DNA from: Zhenhengia yiwuensis
GTDB taxonomy: Bacteria > Bacillota > Clostridia > Lachnospirales > Cellulosilyticaceae
Assembly: GCF_014384995.1 (NCBI RefSeq)
Contig: NZ_JACRSY010000001.1
Location: forward strand, 1 to 64,000
Direction: 5' to 3'
Length of the DNA: 64,000 nucleotides
The stretch's first letter is position 1. Each line of letters begins with the position of its first letter. The notes under the pieces were generated by a model. The model was not told the DNA's origin, did not search any database, and saw only the letters and a list, made by a program, of their open reading frames with translations. The position numbers and the translations under genes were made by a program. Shown in pieces: positions 51,747-60,253 of the stretch.

Positions 51747-53987
51747 TTGAACTATTTTTATAGTATGCCAAGCAGTGTAAGTGACGCACTTCATGAAAGA
51801 GGTGTGGATGTAGAACATTTATTATATTGTGTGAAGGCGGATCTAAATAAGGAAGGTCATTATGTGGATGTACATATGACATTTGATCAAGGAGCCCTGT
51901 ATATATTACAGGGCTACGATGCTGTAGCACAAGATTATTTTCAGGTTGTAGATTATGAAGAAATCGATATAAAGAATATAGAAGATCTCTATATAGATAG
52001 ACAAATTCATACTGCAAGGTTGATTGTTAGGGAAGAGAATAGGGAATATGAGATTGCACGTTTCTCATTAGGTAAAAGTGAGCAATTTGAACAGTTTAAA
52101 GACCGTCTTCTAAAAACCAAAAATAATGAGCCGATTGATGATACAGACCTTAAAAATAGAGAGGAATTTTGTCCTAAGTGTCATAATAGATATCCAAATA
52201 GGGAAAGGAAGGTATGCCCTAACTGTTTAGATAAAGGAAGTACATTTAAACGCCTCTTAGGTATGTATATGCGCTATAAGAAAGAGTTTATCTTTGTTAT
52301 GGCTATGATTACAGCTAGTACCCTTTTTAATTTAATCACACCATACTTTAGTGCGCAGCTGCTTTATGATGAGGTACTTACTAAGGGTGGTAGTTGGTAT
52401 GGAAAAGTAACAGCTATTGTATTATTAATTGCAGGGATACGTTTTATAGGTATTGTGCTGTCAGCCATTTATGGTATTGTACTTGCACGTATGACACCAA
52501 AGATTACAAGAGATATTAAGGTAGAGATTTTCTCAAAGCTACAGACTTTACCAGTAGGATTCTTTTCAAGTAAACAGACAGGATCCCTTATGGCACGTGT
52601 AGATCAAGATGCTACTAATATTTATTGGTTCTTTGTAGATGTAGTACCTTATGCTATCGTAAGTATTGTAACCATCATTGGACTACTTGGGCTTATGCTC
52701 TTTATTAATGTATGGATTACGATTGTGATGTTTACAGGAGTTATGATTACAGTAGTCATCTTAAAACGTTTTAGAAAGAAACAGCGTAAGCTCCATAGAA
52801 GGAAGCATCATGCTGTAAGGGCAACGAATGCACTGATTAGTGACTCTTTAAATGGGCAGCGTGTTGTTAAAGCTTTTGCAAAAGAAGATCAGGAAATAGG
52901 TAGATATACTATTAAGAATCAAGAGTTTTATGACGTGAGCCTTCATTTAGGTGAAAGATCCGCTAATATGTTTCCATATGTACGTATGATTTCAAGAGCT
53001 TCTGACACAGCTGTTCTAGCTATTGGTGCCTTCTCTATTCTTTATGGCAATTTGACTTTAGGAAGCCTATATGCACTCTTTTCCTATACAAGTATGATTC
53101 AGAATTCTATTACTTTCCTTGCTAATATGGGGGATAGATGGGCAAGATGTATTGATGCTGCCTCTAGAATGTTTGAAATACTTGACACTTTTCCTTCTTT
53201 AAGGGAAGCAGCTGAGCCGATTCAAAGAGATGTACTAGAAGGGGATATTGTACTAGATAATGTAAGCTTTGAATATGAAGTGGGTAGACCAATATTAAAA
53301 CATATCTCTTTTAATATTGAAAAAGGTCAGATGTTTGGGATCGTAGGTAAGACTGGAGCAGGGAAATCCACACTTATTCACCTGATGTCCAGACTGTACG
53401 ATACAACAGAAGGTACCATTACAATAGATGGCGTACCGATTAAGCAACTTTCTTTTGAAAGTTTACGTAAAAATATAGGTATTGTATCTCAAGAAACTTA
53501 TTTATTTATAGGAAGTATAGCAGAGAACATTAAATATGCTAAACCAGATGCAACAATGGAGGAAGTTATTTTTGCAGCTAAAGCAGCATATGCGCATGAC
53601 TTTATTATGAAGCATGCAGAAGGGTATGATACGATTATTGGTTCTGGTGGCGTGAATTTATCTGGTGGAGAGAAACAGAGACTTTCTATTGCAAGAGCGA
53701 TTTTACAGAAGCCTTCTATTCTTATTCTAGATGAAGCAACGGCTGCTATGGATACACAGACTGAAAGAAAAATTCAGGAAGCTATCGAGAACTTAAAAGA
53801 AGGCCGTACAATTATTGCCATTGCCCACCGTTTATCTACTTTAAGGGATGCAGATAAACTAGCTGTTATTGAAAACGGTGAACTCTTTGAAATGGGTACT
53901 CATGAAGAGCTTATAGAAAAGCAAGGCAAGTATTACGAGCTGCATAAGTTGCAGACTGAAGCGATCAAGTTTATAGAAGAAGGGTGA
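51747..53987 (+). CDS. ABC exporter with N-terminal PH-like and zinc-ribbon domains (first)
   Basis: This 746-residue half-transporter begins with about 125 residues of a beta-rich domain, a zinc ribbon (Cys142, Cys145, Cys157, Cys160), then six membrane helices (about 185-470) and an ATPase domain. The latter has Walker A GKTGAGKST, LSGGEKQR, LDEATAAMDTQ and IAHRLSTL, all canonical. The TTG at 51747 lies 6 bases after AGAGGAA; the internal ATG six codons later lacks a site. It is followed 4 bp later by DUF1854 and then a second exporter with the same architecture. The N-terminal domains are absent from ordinary exporters. Substrate unknown. Confidence 0.85.
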   Translation: MNYFYSMPSSVSDALHERGVDVEHLLYCVKADLNKEGHYVDVHMTFDQGALYILQGYDAVAQDYFQVVDYEEIDIKNIEDLYIDRQIHTARLIVREENREYEIARFSLGKSEQFEQFKDRLLKTKNNEPIDDTDLKNREEFCPKCHNRYPNRERKVCPNCLDKGSTFKRLLGMYMRYKKEFIFVMAMITASTLFNLITPYFSAQLLYDEVLTKGGSWYGKVTAIVLLIAGIRFIGIVLSAIYGIVLARMTPKITRDIKVEIFSKLQTLPVGFFSSKQTGSLMARVDQDATNIYWFFVDVVPYAIVSIVTIIGLLGLMLFINVWITIVMFTGVMITVVILKRFRKKQRKLHRRKHHAVRATNALISDSLNGQRVVKAFAKEDQEIGRYTIKNQEFYDVSLHLGERSANMFPYVRMISRASDTAVLAIGAFSILYGNLTLGSLYALFSYTSMIQNSITFLANMGDRWARCIDAASRMFEILDTFPSLREAAEPIQRDVLEGDIVLDNVSFEYEVGRPILKHISFNIEKGQMFGIVGKTGAGKSTLIHLMSRLYDTTEGTITIDGVPIKQLSFESLRKNIGIVSQETYLFIGSIAENIKYAKPDATMEEVIFAAKAAYAHDFIMKHAEGYDTIIGSGGVNLSGGEKQRLSIARAILQKPSILILDEATAAMDTQTERKIQEAIENLKEGRTIIAIAHRLSTLRDADKLAVIENGELFEMGTHEELIEKQGKYYELHKLQTEAIKFIEEG

Positions 53988-53991
53988 TAAT

Positions 53992-54465
53992 ATGTTTATA
54001 GATGCCACAAAAGTCAAATTTGAAACGCTAGAAAATGGTTTTTTAAAATTAACTTTAGAAGATAAAGTTTATGATAAAGTAACACTAACGAGACTTTTAC
54101 CCTACAGTCAGGAAGAGGCTTATATTGCAGTGATACAAAATCAAGAAGAAATTGGTATTATTAAAGATTTAAGTGAACTTGAATCTAAAGAATATGATCA
54201 AGTTATTAAACATCTTAATTATAAATACTACATACCAGAGATCACAAAAATCAATAGTGTAAAAGAGAAAATGGGATTTCTTTACATTAACCTTGACACA
54301 AAAGGTGGGGAGAAAGAAATCTGTATTGCAGACTTTGTAAGTAATATTAGGCTGATTAAGGAAAATCTTCTCAGTATTACAGATGTAGAAGGTAATAAGT
54401 ACCGTATGAGCAATATCCAAAAGTTAGATAAGGACAGTAGACAAAAAATAGATGTTTTCTTATAG
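53992..54465 (+). CDS. DUF1854-family protein
   Basis: This 157-residue soluble protein is of the DUF1854 type (VTLTRLLPYSQEEAYIAVI, then EEIGIIKDLSEL and YYIPEITKINSVKEKMGF). From memory, DUF1854 genes accompany ABC exporters, including one linked to cyanophycin metabolism in proteobacteria. Here it lies between two exporters with zinc ribbons, 4 bp after the first. The start at 53992 follows AAGGGTGAT. It may be a subunit or regulator of the exporter; function is unknown. Confidence 0.8.
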   Translation: MFIDATKVKFETLENGFLKLTLEDKVYDKVTLTRLLPYSQEEAYIAVIQNQEEIGIIKDLSELESKEYDQVIKHLNYKYYIPEITKINSVKEKMGFLYINLDTKGGEKEICIADFVSNIRLIKENLLSITDVEGNKYRMSNIQKLDKDSRQKIDVFL

Positions 54466-54493
54466 ATGAAGTGCTTGGGGAGGGTAAATAAAA

Positions 54494-56671
54494 ATGAAAT
54501 TAAAGTTTAATCTAAGCCCTGAAATTGAAAAGTCTTTAGAGGAAGACATCATTTATGCACTTCCTTACGATTTGGATTTTGAAGGGGAACAAGTAGACGG
54601 GTTCTTAGTTGTAACCCAAACTAAATTGCACCTTTTTAAAGCGCATATGTTAGATAAAACATATAGTTTAGAAGCATTAAAGGACTATGAGGTAGAGCAG
54701 TTTATTGGAAGTGGTGCGCTTAAAGTAACTTATGAAGGGGAAGGCGCGAGGATTTGTGCCTTTACCCCTAAATGGTTTAGACGTTATGCAGAACTTGCTA
54801 AGATGCTTAACTACTATGCACAAAATAAAGTACATAGTGACTATGATGAAAAAAAGGATGAGTACATTTGCGAAAAATGTGGTTATCCACTTTTAAATGG
54901 AAGTACACATTGTTTCAGGTGTCAGAAAAAGAGTACAGTACTGATTAAGATGATGGAGCTTTGTAAGCCTTATAAAAAGTTACTCGTTGGTTCTATTGTA
55001 GTCACACTATGTGTGGAACTGTTATGGATTATCAATCCTTATATATTAAGACTTGTTATTGATGGTTATATTGTACCACGTAACCAGGATCCTATAGGGC
55101 TTATGCAACTTATATTCGTTTACCTTGGTATCTTTATGACGATTTCCATTTTAGAAAGATGTACTATGAGGTTAACCAATGAACTTTCGAATAAAGTAGC
55201 AAAAGAGCTAAGAGGTATGGTATTTGAAAAAATACAAGCCTTATCGCTTAAAGATGTATCTAACCGTACAGTAGGTGAACTGATGAACAGAATGGGGCAA
55301 GATACAGAGAAAATCCAAAACTTTATTGCAGAGTATGGAAGAGACGTTATTATTAGGGGATTTTCTTTAATTGTATTAAGTATTATTCTGTTTGTAACAG
55401 ATTATCGTCTAGCTATTTTAGTGCTTTTACCACTTCCACCTGTGTTATGGATGGTTTCTAAACTTCAGAATACCATTGAACTTAAATACTGGAAACAGTG
55501 GCGTAAACATGGGCAATCTAGTAGTTTGCTACATGATATTTTAAGTGGTATTCGTGTTGTTAAAGCTTATGGAAACGAAGAGATAGAAGTTGAACGTTAT
55601 ACAAAAGCTGCAGATAAAGTAAGCGAAGCTATGATTAGTGCAGAAACTTTTTGGTCTAAGACATTTCCATTCCTAGGTTATCTTATTACACTTGGTGAGT
55701 TTCTAGTTCTTTGGTTTGCAGGAAATTTAATTTTGAAGAATCAGATGCAAATTGGTGAACTTATTCAGTACACCACTTATGTATCTATGATTTATGTACC
55801 GCTTAGATGGTCTATTCAATTGCCTCGTGTACTAGCTGATACTATGGTTAGTGGAGGGAAAGTTTTTGAATTACTTGAACAGGAAAGTGAGCTTGTAGAA
55901 GATAAGCAAGCTGTTGAGCATACTATTCATGGGGATGTAACTTTTAATCAAGTAGGTTTTGGCTACACTGTATATGAGCCTGTTTTAAAGAATGTGAGTT
56001 GTCAGATTAAGGCAGGGGAGATGATAGGAATTGTAGGCGCTTCGGGAGAAGGTAAGTCTACGCTTATCAACTTACTTATGAGACTCTATGATGTAACAGA
56101 GGGAAGTATTGAAATAGATGGCATTGACATTAGAAAGTTTTCTCAAAAATCTCTAAGAAGTCAAATAGGGGTTGTGCTCCAGGAGACGTTCCTATTTGAA
56201 GGTACTATTTTAGATAACATTGCTTATTCTAAGCCTAATGCAACTTTTGAAGAAATTATAGAAGCTGCTAAAATTGCTAATGCCCATGAGTTTATTGTAA
56301 AATTACCAGATGCTTATCATACGGTAATCGGTGAGAGAGGTTATACTTTGTCGGGAGGTGAAAGGCAGAGAGTGGCGATTGCAAGAGCTGTGCTCCATCA
56401 CCCTAAAATTCTTATACTGGATGAAGCGACATCAGCACTGGATACACAGACTGAAAAGAAAATACAAGAAGCATTAGATAGAGTCATTGAAGGTAAGACA
56501 ACCTTTGCCATTGCCCATAGACTTTCAACACTTAAGAAGGCAGATCGCTTAATTGTACTTAATAAAGGAACTATTGAAGAAATAGGTACTCATGAAGAGC
56601 TTATGAAAAATGAGTCTGTATATTATAACCTTGTTATGGCACAAAGACAGACTGCACATATTAAACAGTAA
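54494..56671 (+). CDS. ABC exporter with N-terminal PH-like and zinc-ribbon domains (second)
   Basis: This 725-residue half-transporter starts with a beta-rich domain (residues 1-110), then a zinc ribbon (Cys126, Cys129, Cys140, Cys143), six membrane helices (about 160-445) and an ATPase domain. Walker A is GASGEGKST, the signature is LSGGERQR, Walker B is LDEATSALDTQ and the switch is IAHRLSTL, all canonical, unlike the degenerate exporter at 825-2561. The start at 54494 follows GGGGAGGG. It probably pairs with the exporter at 51747. An exporter inside a glycan-import operon is unexpected. Confidence 0.85.
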   Translation: MKLKFNLSPEIEKSLEEDIIYALPYDLDFEGEQVDGFLVVTQTKLHLFKAHMLDKTYSLEALKDYEVEQFIGSGALKVTYEGEGARICAFTPKWFRRYAELAKMLNYYAQNKVHSDYDEKKDEYICEKCGYPLLNGSTHCFRCQKKSTVLIKMMELCKPYKKLLVGSIVVTLCVELLWIINPYILRLVIDGYIVPRNQDPIGLMQLIFVYLGIFMTISILERCTMRLTNELSNKVAKELRGMVFEKIQALSLKDVSNRTVGELMNRMGQDTEKIQNFIAEYGRDVIIRGFSLIVLSIILFVTDYRLAILVLLPLPPVLWMVSKLQNTIELKYWKQWRKHGQSSSLLHDILSGIRVVKAYGNEEIEVERYTKAADKVSEAMISAETFWSKTFPFLGYLITLGEFLVLWFAGNLILKNQMQIGELIQYTTYVSMIYVPLRWSIQLPRVLADTMVSGGKVFELLEQESELVEDKQAVEHTIHGDVTFNQVGFGYTVYEPVLKNVSCQIKAGEMIGIVGASGEGKSTLINLLMRLYDVTEGSIEIDGIDIRKFSQKSLRSQIGVVLQETFLFEGTILDNIAYSKPNATFEEIIEAAKIANAHEFIVKLPDAYHTVIGERGYTLSGGERQRVAIARAVLHHPKILILDEATSALDTQTEKKIQEALDRVIEGKTTFAIAHRLSTLKKADRLIVLNKGTIEEIGTHEELMKNESVYYNLVMAQRQTAHIKQ

Positions 56672-56705
56672 TGAAATCAAATAAACACAAAGAGGGGAAA
56701 ATAAA

Positions 56706-58136
56706 ATGAGTAATAGACCTAATATCGTTCTCATTGTAGACGACCAACATAGGGGAGACTGTCTAGGAATAGCAGGACATCCTGATGTTAAAACACCCTA
56801 TTTAGATAGTTTAGCTATGCGTGGTACCTTATTTGAAAATGCTTATTCAGCATGTCCGACATGTATTCCGGCAAGAGCTGCACTTATGACGGGGATGGCA
56901 CAGGAAAATCATAAACGTGTAGGCTATAGAGATGGTGTGGCATGGGATTATGAACATACATTAGCAGGCGAGCTTAGTAAAGCTGGCTACTATACACAAT
57001 GTGTAGGGAAAATGCATGTAAGCCCACTTCGTAATTTGCTAGGCTTTCATCATATTGAGCTTCATGATGGTTACTTACATCATAATCGCTATGCTAATGT
57101 ACCTTACTATGAAAGTCAAAAGGTGGCAGATGATTATCTTTATTGGCTGAAAGAAGAAAAAGGCATTAGCTGTGATGTGACAGATACAGGACTTGAATGC
57201 AATTCATGGGTAGCAAGACCATGGATGTATGAGGAACAAACTCATCCAACGAACTGGGTTGTTAACCGTTCATTAGATTTCTTAAGAAGGAGAGATAGAA
57301 GTAAACCATTCTTTCTTATGACGTCTTTTGTAAGACCTCATCCGCCATTTGATGCACCAAATTATTACTTTGACCTTTACAGACATAAAGAGCTTCAGCC
57401 ACCTCATATTGGAGACTGGGTTGATACTGAAACATATAAGAGATGGGGGAGAGTATTTGATTCTTCAGAAGGTATTGCAGATCCAGAACTTGTAAGGGAA
57501 GCACAAATTGGTTACTATGCATGTATTACACATATGGATCATCAAATTGGTAGACTTATTCAAGCCTTAATTGAAGAAGGTGTTTACTATAATACAGTTA
57601 TTTTATTCGTTTCAGATCATGGTGAGCTTTTGGGTGATCATCATATGTGCAGAAAAACAAGACCGTACCAAGGTAGTATTAAAGTACCGTTTATCTTATC
57701 AGGTCCAGAACACCTAGTAGGACCAGGTGGCAGACGTGAACAAAAGTTGGTAGAACTTCGTGATATTATGCCAACTTTATTAGACTTTGCAGATGCGCCT
57801 ATTCCAGATAGTGTAGATGGAGAAAGTGTGCGTAATTGTAAAGAAAAAGAATGGCGTAAAGTGCTTCATGGAGAACATTCTGGTGGACATATGGGGAATC
57901 ATTACCTTGTAAGTGAGCAGTATAAATATATTTGGTATACACAAAGTGGCAAGGAACAATTCTTTGATTTAGAAAAAGATCCCTATGAGTTACATAACTT
58001 AATAGTAGATGAAAATTATCAAACACATATTACAGCATTTAGAGAAGAAATGATTAAAACTTTAAAAGATAGACCAGAAGGTTATGTGCAAGAAGGTAAA
58101 CTTCAAAAAGGTTGTGAAGAAAGAACTATATTATAG
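56706..58136 (+). CDS. Type I sulfatase, Cys-type (glycan operon)
   Basis: This 476-residue sulfatase has the metal motif IVDDQHRG (Asp12, Asp13) and the formylglycine motif CIPAR with Cys53. The metal-binding SDHGELLGDH lies near residues 302-311. There is no signal peptide. It closes the 24-kb glycan operon, starting 34 bp after the second exporter behind AAAGAGGGG. Removing 6-O- or other sulfates from sugars would allow the fucosidases and sialidase to complete digestion of imported mucin-type oligosaccharides. It needs anSME, which is not in the window. Confidence 0.88.
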   Translation: MSNRPNIVLIVDDQHRGDCLGIAGHPDVKTPYLDSLAMRGTLFENAYSACPTCIPARAALMTGMAQENHKRVGYRDGVAWDYEHTLAGELSKAGYYTQCVGKMHVSPLRNLLGFHHIELHDGYLHHNRYANVPYYESQKVADDYLYWLKEEKGISCDVTDTGLECNSWVARPWMYEEQTHPTNWVVNRSLDFLRRRDRSKPFFLMTSFVRPHPPFDAPNYYFDLYRHKELQPPHIGDWVDTETYKRWGRVFDSSEGIADPELVREAQIGYYACITHMDHQIGRLIQALIEEGVYYNTVILFVSDHGELLGDHHMCRKTRPYQGSIKVPFILSGPEHLVGPGGRREQKLVELRDIMPTLLDFADAPIPDSVDGESVRNCKEKEWRKVLHGEHSGGHMGNHYLVSEQYKYIWYTQSGKEQFFDLEKDPYELHNLIVDENYQTHITAFREEMIKTLKDRPEGYVQEGKLQKGCEERTIL

Positions 58137-58172
58137 AAGAAGCTACTATGTTTTCATAGTAGCTTCTTCTAT
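58135..58172. terminator. Terminator of the glycan operon
   Basis: GAAGAAGCTACTATG/CATAGTAGCTTCTTC is a perfect 15-bp stem with a TTTT loop, overlapping the sulfatase stop. The T tail is weak (TATAAT) but the stem is strong. Confidence 0.75.
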
Positions 58173-58178
58173 AATATA

Positions 58179-58298
58179 TTATTTATTTCTTACAAGAGAT
58201 ACAGACTGGGCAATGTCTCTTAAAGATGCATCTCCATAGATTTTAATTAATAACTCTATTTGTTGTAATACTTCACGAATGTTTCCCGATACGCTCAT
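58179..58298 (-). CDS. Small protein of 39 residues
   Basis: On the minus strand ATG 58298 follows AAGGAGA at a proper distance and encodes 39 residues (MSVSGNIREVLQQIELLIKI and a tail with RDIAQSVSLVRNK). It is probably one or two amphipathic helices with no membrane segment. The length recalls Spo0E-like peptides, but their SQxLD motif is absent. It lies between the glycan operon terminator and a divergent small gene. The good ribosome binding site is the main evidence. Confidence 0.5.
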   Translation of the reverse strand: MSVSGNIREVLQQIELLIKIYGDASLRDIAQSVSLVRNK

Positions 58299-58371
58299 GA
58301 CTAAACTCTCCTTCAAATTTCATGTTATAAAAAGATTATAGCATAAATCGAACAAGTGTTCTATAGTTTTT

Positions 58372-58401
58372 TTGACAAGAAATAAAAAAATCTGATATAA
58401 T
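58372..58401 (+). promoter_or_regulatory. Promoter of the 66-residue protein gene
   Basis: TTGACA at 58372-58377 and TATAAT at 58396-58401 are spaced by 18 bp, 32 bp before the start. Confidence 0.65.
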
Positions 58402-58433
58402 AAATTGTATAACATAGATAAAGGAGATTTGAC

Positions 58434-58634
58434 ATGATTACATTAAAACAGCTTAAAGATGAGATACTTGTTTATGATATTATTAATTTTATAGATGAAG
58501 AAGGTAAGCATATTGAATGCGTAGAAGTAACGCTTACAGATCGTGTTATAGATGTGTATATGGATACAAAGGAAGTTAATATTGGTATTATTGCTAAGAA
58601 AATTCTAGAACAAGGTTTATATAAAGAAGATTAA
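58434..58634 (+). CDS. Protein of unknown function, 66 residues
   Basis: This 66-residue acidic soluble protein starts behind AAAGGAGAT. A predicted beta-hairpin (about residues 22-48, CVEVTLTDRVIDVYMDTKEV) is flanked by helices. No family is recognised. It has its own consensus promoter and lies upstream of the cold-shock gene, which also has its own promoter. Confidence 0.65.
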   Translation: MITLKQLKDEILVYDIINFIDEEGKHIECVEVTLTDRVIDVYMDTKEVNIGIIAKKILEQGLYKED

Positions 58635-58653
58635 AATAAGAAAGAGGTTCTGC

Positions 58654-58683
58654 TTGACATTTATATATGTAATATCATATAAT
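58654..58683 (+). promoter_or_regulatory. Promoter of the cold-shock gene
   Basis: TTGACA at 58654-58659 and TATAAT at 58678-58683 are spaced by 18 bp, giving a leader of roughly 130 bases before the cold-shock start. Confidence 0.75.
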
Positions 58684-58710
58684 AAAGAAGCAGTTAATAT
58701 GTATTTATAA

Positions 58711-58785
58711 ATTTCACATGTTGTTAGAGATTATATAATGCTTATTTCGTGCTTATCTAATCTGTAATAACATGTGAATTTTTTA
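58711..58785 (+). promoter_or_regulatory. Structured leader of the cold-shock gene
   Basis: TTCACATGTT (58713-58722) pairs with AACATGTGAA (58769-58778), enclosing a long AT-rich arm, and is followed by TTTTTTAG. It sits between promoter and ribosome binding site. It may be a cold-sensitive terminator or thermosensor of the sort known for csp genes. Confidence 0.5.
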
Positions 58786-58818
58786 GTTTACTGTGAAATT
58801 TTATTAGGAGGTACCATC

Positions 58819-59019
58819 ATGAACAAAGGTACAGTTAAATGGTTTAACGCAGAAAAAGGTTTTGGTTTCATTGCTAGAGAAGACGGTGACGATGTATTCG
58901 TACATTTCTCAGCAATCACAGGTGAAGGTTTCAAAACTCTTGAAGAAGGTCAAGCTGTAAGCTTCGATATTACTCAAGGACCACGTGGCGCTCAAGCAGA
59001 AAACGTAGTTAAATTATAA
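58819..59019 (+). CDS. Cold-shock protein, CspA/CspB family
   Basis: This 66-residue single OB-fold nucleic-acid-binding protein has the RNP1 motif KGFGFIAR (residues 13-20) and RNP2 DVFVHFSAI (24-32), with MNKGTVKWFNAEKGFGFI at the start. It acts as an RNA chaperone. The ATG at 58819 follows AGGAGG; an in-frame extension of 15 residues upstream is rejected. Its leader carries a long hairpin, and a terminator follows the gene. It has codon use richer in preferred codons than its neighbours, consistent with strong expression. Confidence 0.95.
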   Translation: MNKGTVKWFNAEKGFGFIAREDGDDVFVHFSAITGEGFKTLEEGQAVSFDITQGPRGAQAENVVKL

Positions 59020-59033
59020 TAATAATGATAAGA

Positions 59034-59060
59034 GGTAGGGCTTAGGCTCTACCTTTTTTT
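59034..59060 (+). terminator. Rho-independent terminator after the cold-shock gene
   Basis: GGTAGGGC/GCTCTACC with a TTAG loop and one G-T pair precedes a seven-T run. Confidence 0.75.
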
Positions 59061-59162
59061 AGTGTTCACAGTATGTTTATTGTAGAATAGGTATGAATGT
59101 GATAAAATAGGCAAATAATGAGAACATTTAGAGATGGCTTACAGAAGAAGAGGTGAAATAGA

Positions 59163-60092
59163 GTGAGTTATTTATTCGGTCTTATTCAGAGTATATTTAG
59201 TATTGGATTTACCTTAATAACAATGATTTTTACAATTATTCTTGCGTTCGTTATCGCAGGAATAGCTGCTTTTAAAGGAAGAAGTCCTCTGTTTTGGGGG
59301 ATATTAGGATTCTTTTTCCCATGGATTGTTTTTATTATGCCTTTTATACCAAGAAAAATGCCTAAGTTTGTAGGAGATTTAAAGTATCATGAAGCATTTA
59401 GAGGGAAAAATCCGGTTGTAGCATCTATTATGGCGTTATCAGCTATTGTCGCAAAATCAGATGGTAGTATTAGCCGAGAAGAAATTAAAGTGGTTAAACA
59501 ATTTGTTGTAAAAACTTTTGGCTTATCTTATGAAGAACTTAATGACTATGCAGGTGCATTTGAGTATGGTAAAGATCATCCTGAGCAATATAAGGAATTT
59601 ACGCATGTGATTACAAGCTATTACAGCAGAAAAGATATTTTAGTTGCTATAGCTTATTTACTCGTAAAAATTACAATGCAGGATGGGACAAGCATCTCAG
59701 TAGCAGAAGATGAGCAAGTACGTAGTATTTTAGCTGAACTAGGTATTAGTAGGTATGAATATGAGAGTATTAAAGCCTCCTTTAGACAAGAGCAGTATAG
59801 CTATGGTTATAGTAACTATAGTCAGTATGGTTATAATCAGTCAAATAGTAGTGGTTTCCATACGCAGGGGACGCAATCTCTTACAAAGAAGTATGCGGAT
59901 GTGCTTGGTGTGGATGAAAATGCTAGTTTATCTGAGATTAAAAAAGCTTATAGAAAGTTAGTAAAAGAGTATCATCCAGATAAGATGGCTGCAGAAAGTA
60001 TGCCAGAGGATTATGCTAAATTTGCTAATCAGAAGATTATTGAGATTAATGAAGCTTATGAGTACCTGAAAAATTTACGTGAAAATGGATAG
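59163..60092 (+). CDS. TerB-like and DnaJ-domain membrane protein (DjlA-like)
   Basis: This 309-residue protein has two N-terminal membrane segments (about 12-35 and 40-62), a TerB-like domain (about 80-205; AKSDGSISREEIKVV is its metal-type loop), a Tyr/Ser/Asn-rich linker (about 210-235), and a C-terminal J domain with the essential HPD near residue 271. It should recruit a DnaK chaperone at the membrane. The order resembles DjlA. The GTG at 59163 follows AAGAGGTGAAA. The gene is monocistronic and ends with a terminator. Confidence 0.85.
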   Translation: MSYLFGLIQSIFSIGFTLITMIFTIILAFVIAGIAAFKGRSPLFWGILGFFFPWIVFIMPFIPRKMPKFVGDLKYHEAFRGKNPVVASIMALSAIVAKSDGSISREEIKVVKQFVVKTFGLSYEELNDYAGAFEYGKDHPEQYKEFTHVITSYYSRKDILVAIAYLLVKITMQDGTSISVAEDEQVRSILAELGISRYEYESIKASFRQEQYSYGYSNYSQYGYNQSNSSGFHTQGTQSLTKKYADVLGVDENASLSEIKKAYRKLVKEYHPDKMAAESMPEDYAKFANQKIIEINEAYEYLKNLRENG

Positions 60093-60095
60093 AAA

Positions 60096-60140
60096 TTTTA
60101 AAGAGGTGTGCAGTAAAAATTCTGTACACCTCTTTAAAAT
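60096..60140 (+). terminator. Rho-independent terminator
   Basis: TTTAAAGAGGTGT and ACACCTCTTTAAA form a 13-bp stem with an inner CAG/CTG stem. Confidence 0.75.
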
Positions 60141-60253
60141 TTAAGGAAAACTTTACAGCTTGATAAAACTTTGATAAAATTTATACGTTGTAATAAGTAT
60201 GTAATAAATTTAATATTAACAAAATAATTTTAGGGACTAGAGAAGGAACGCAC

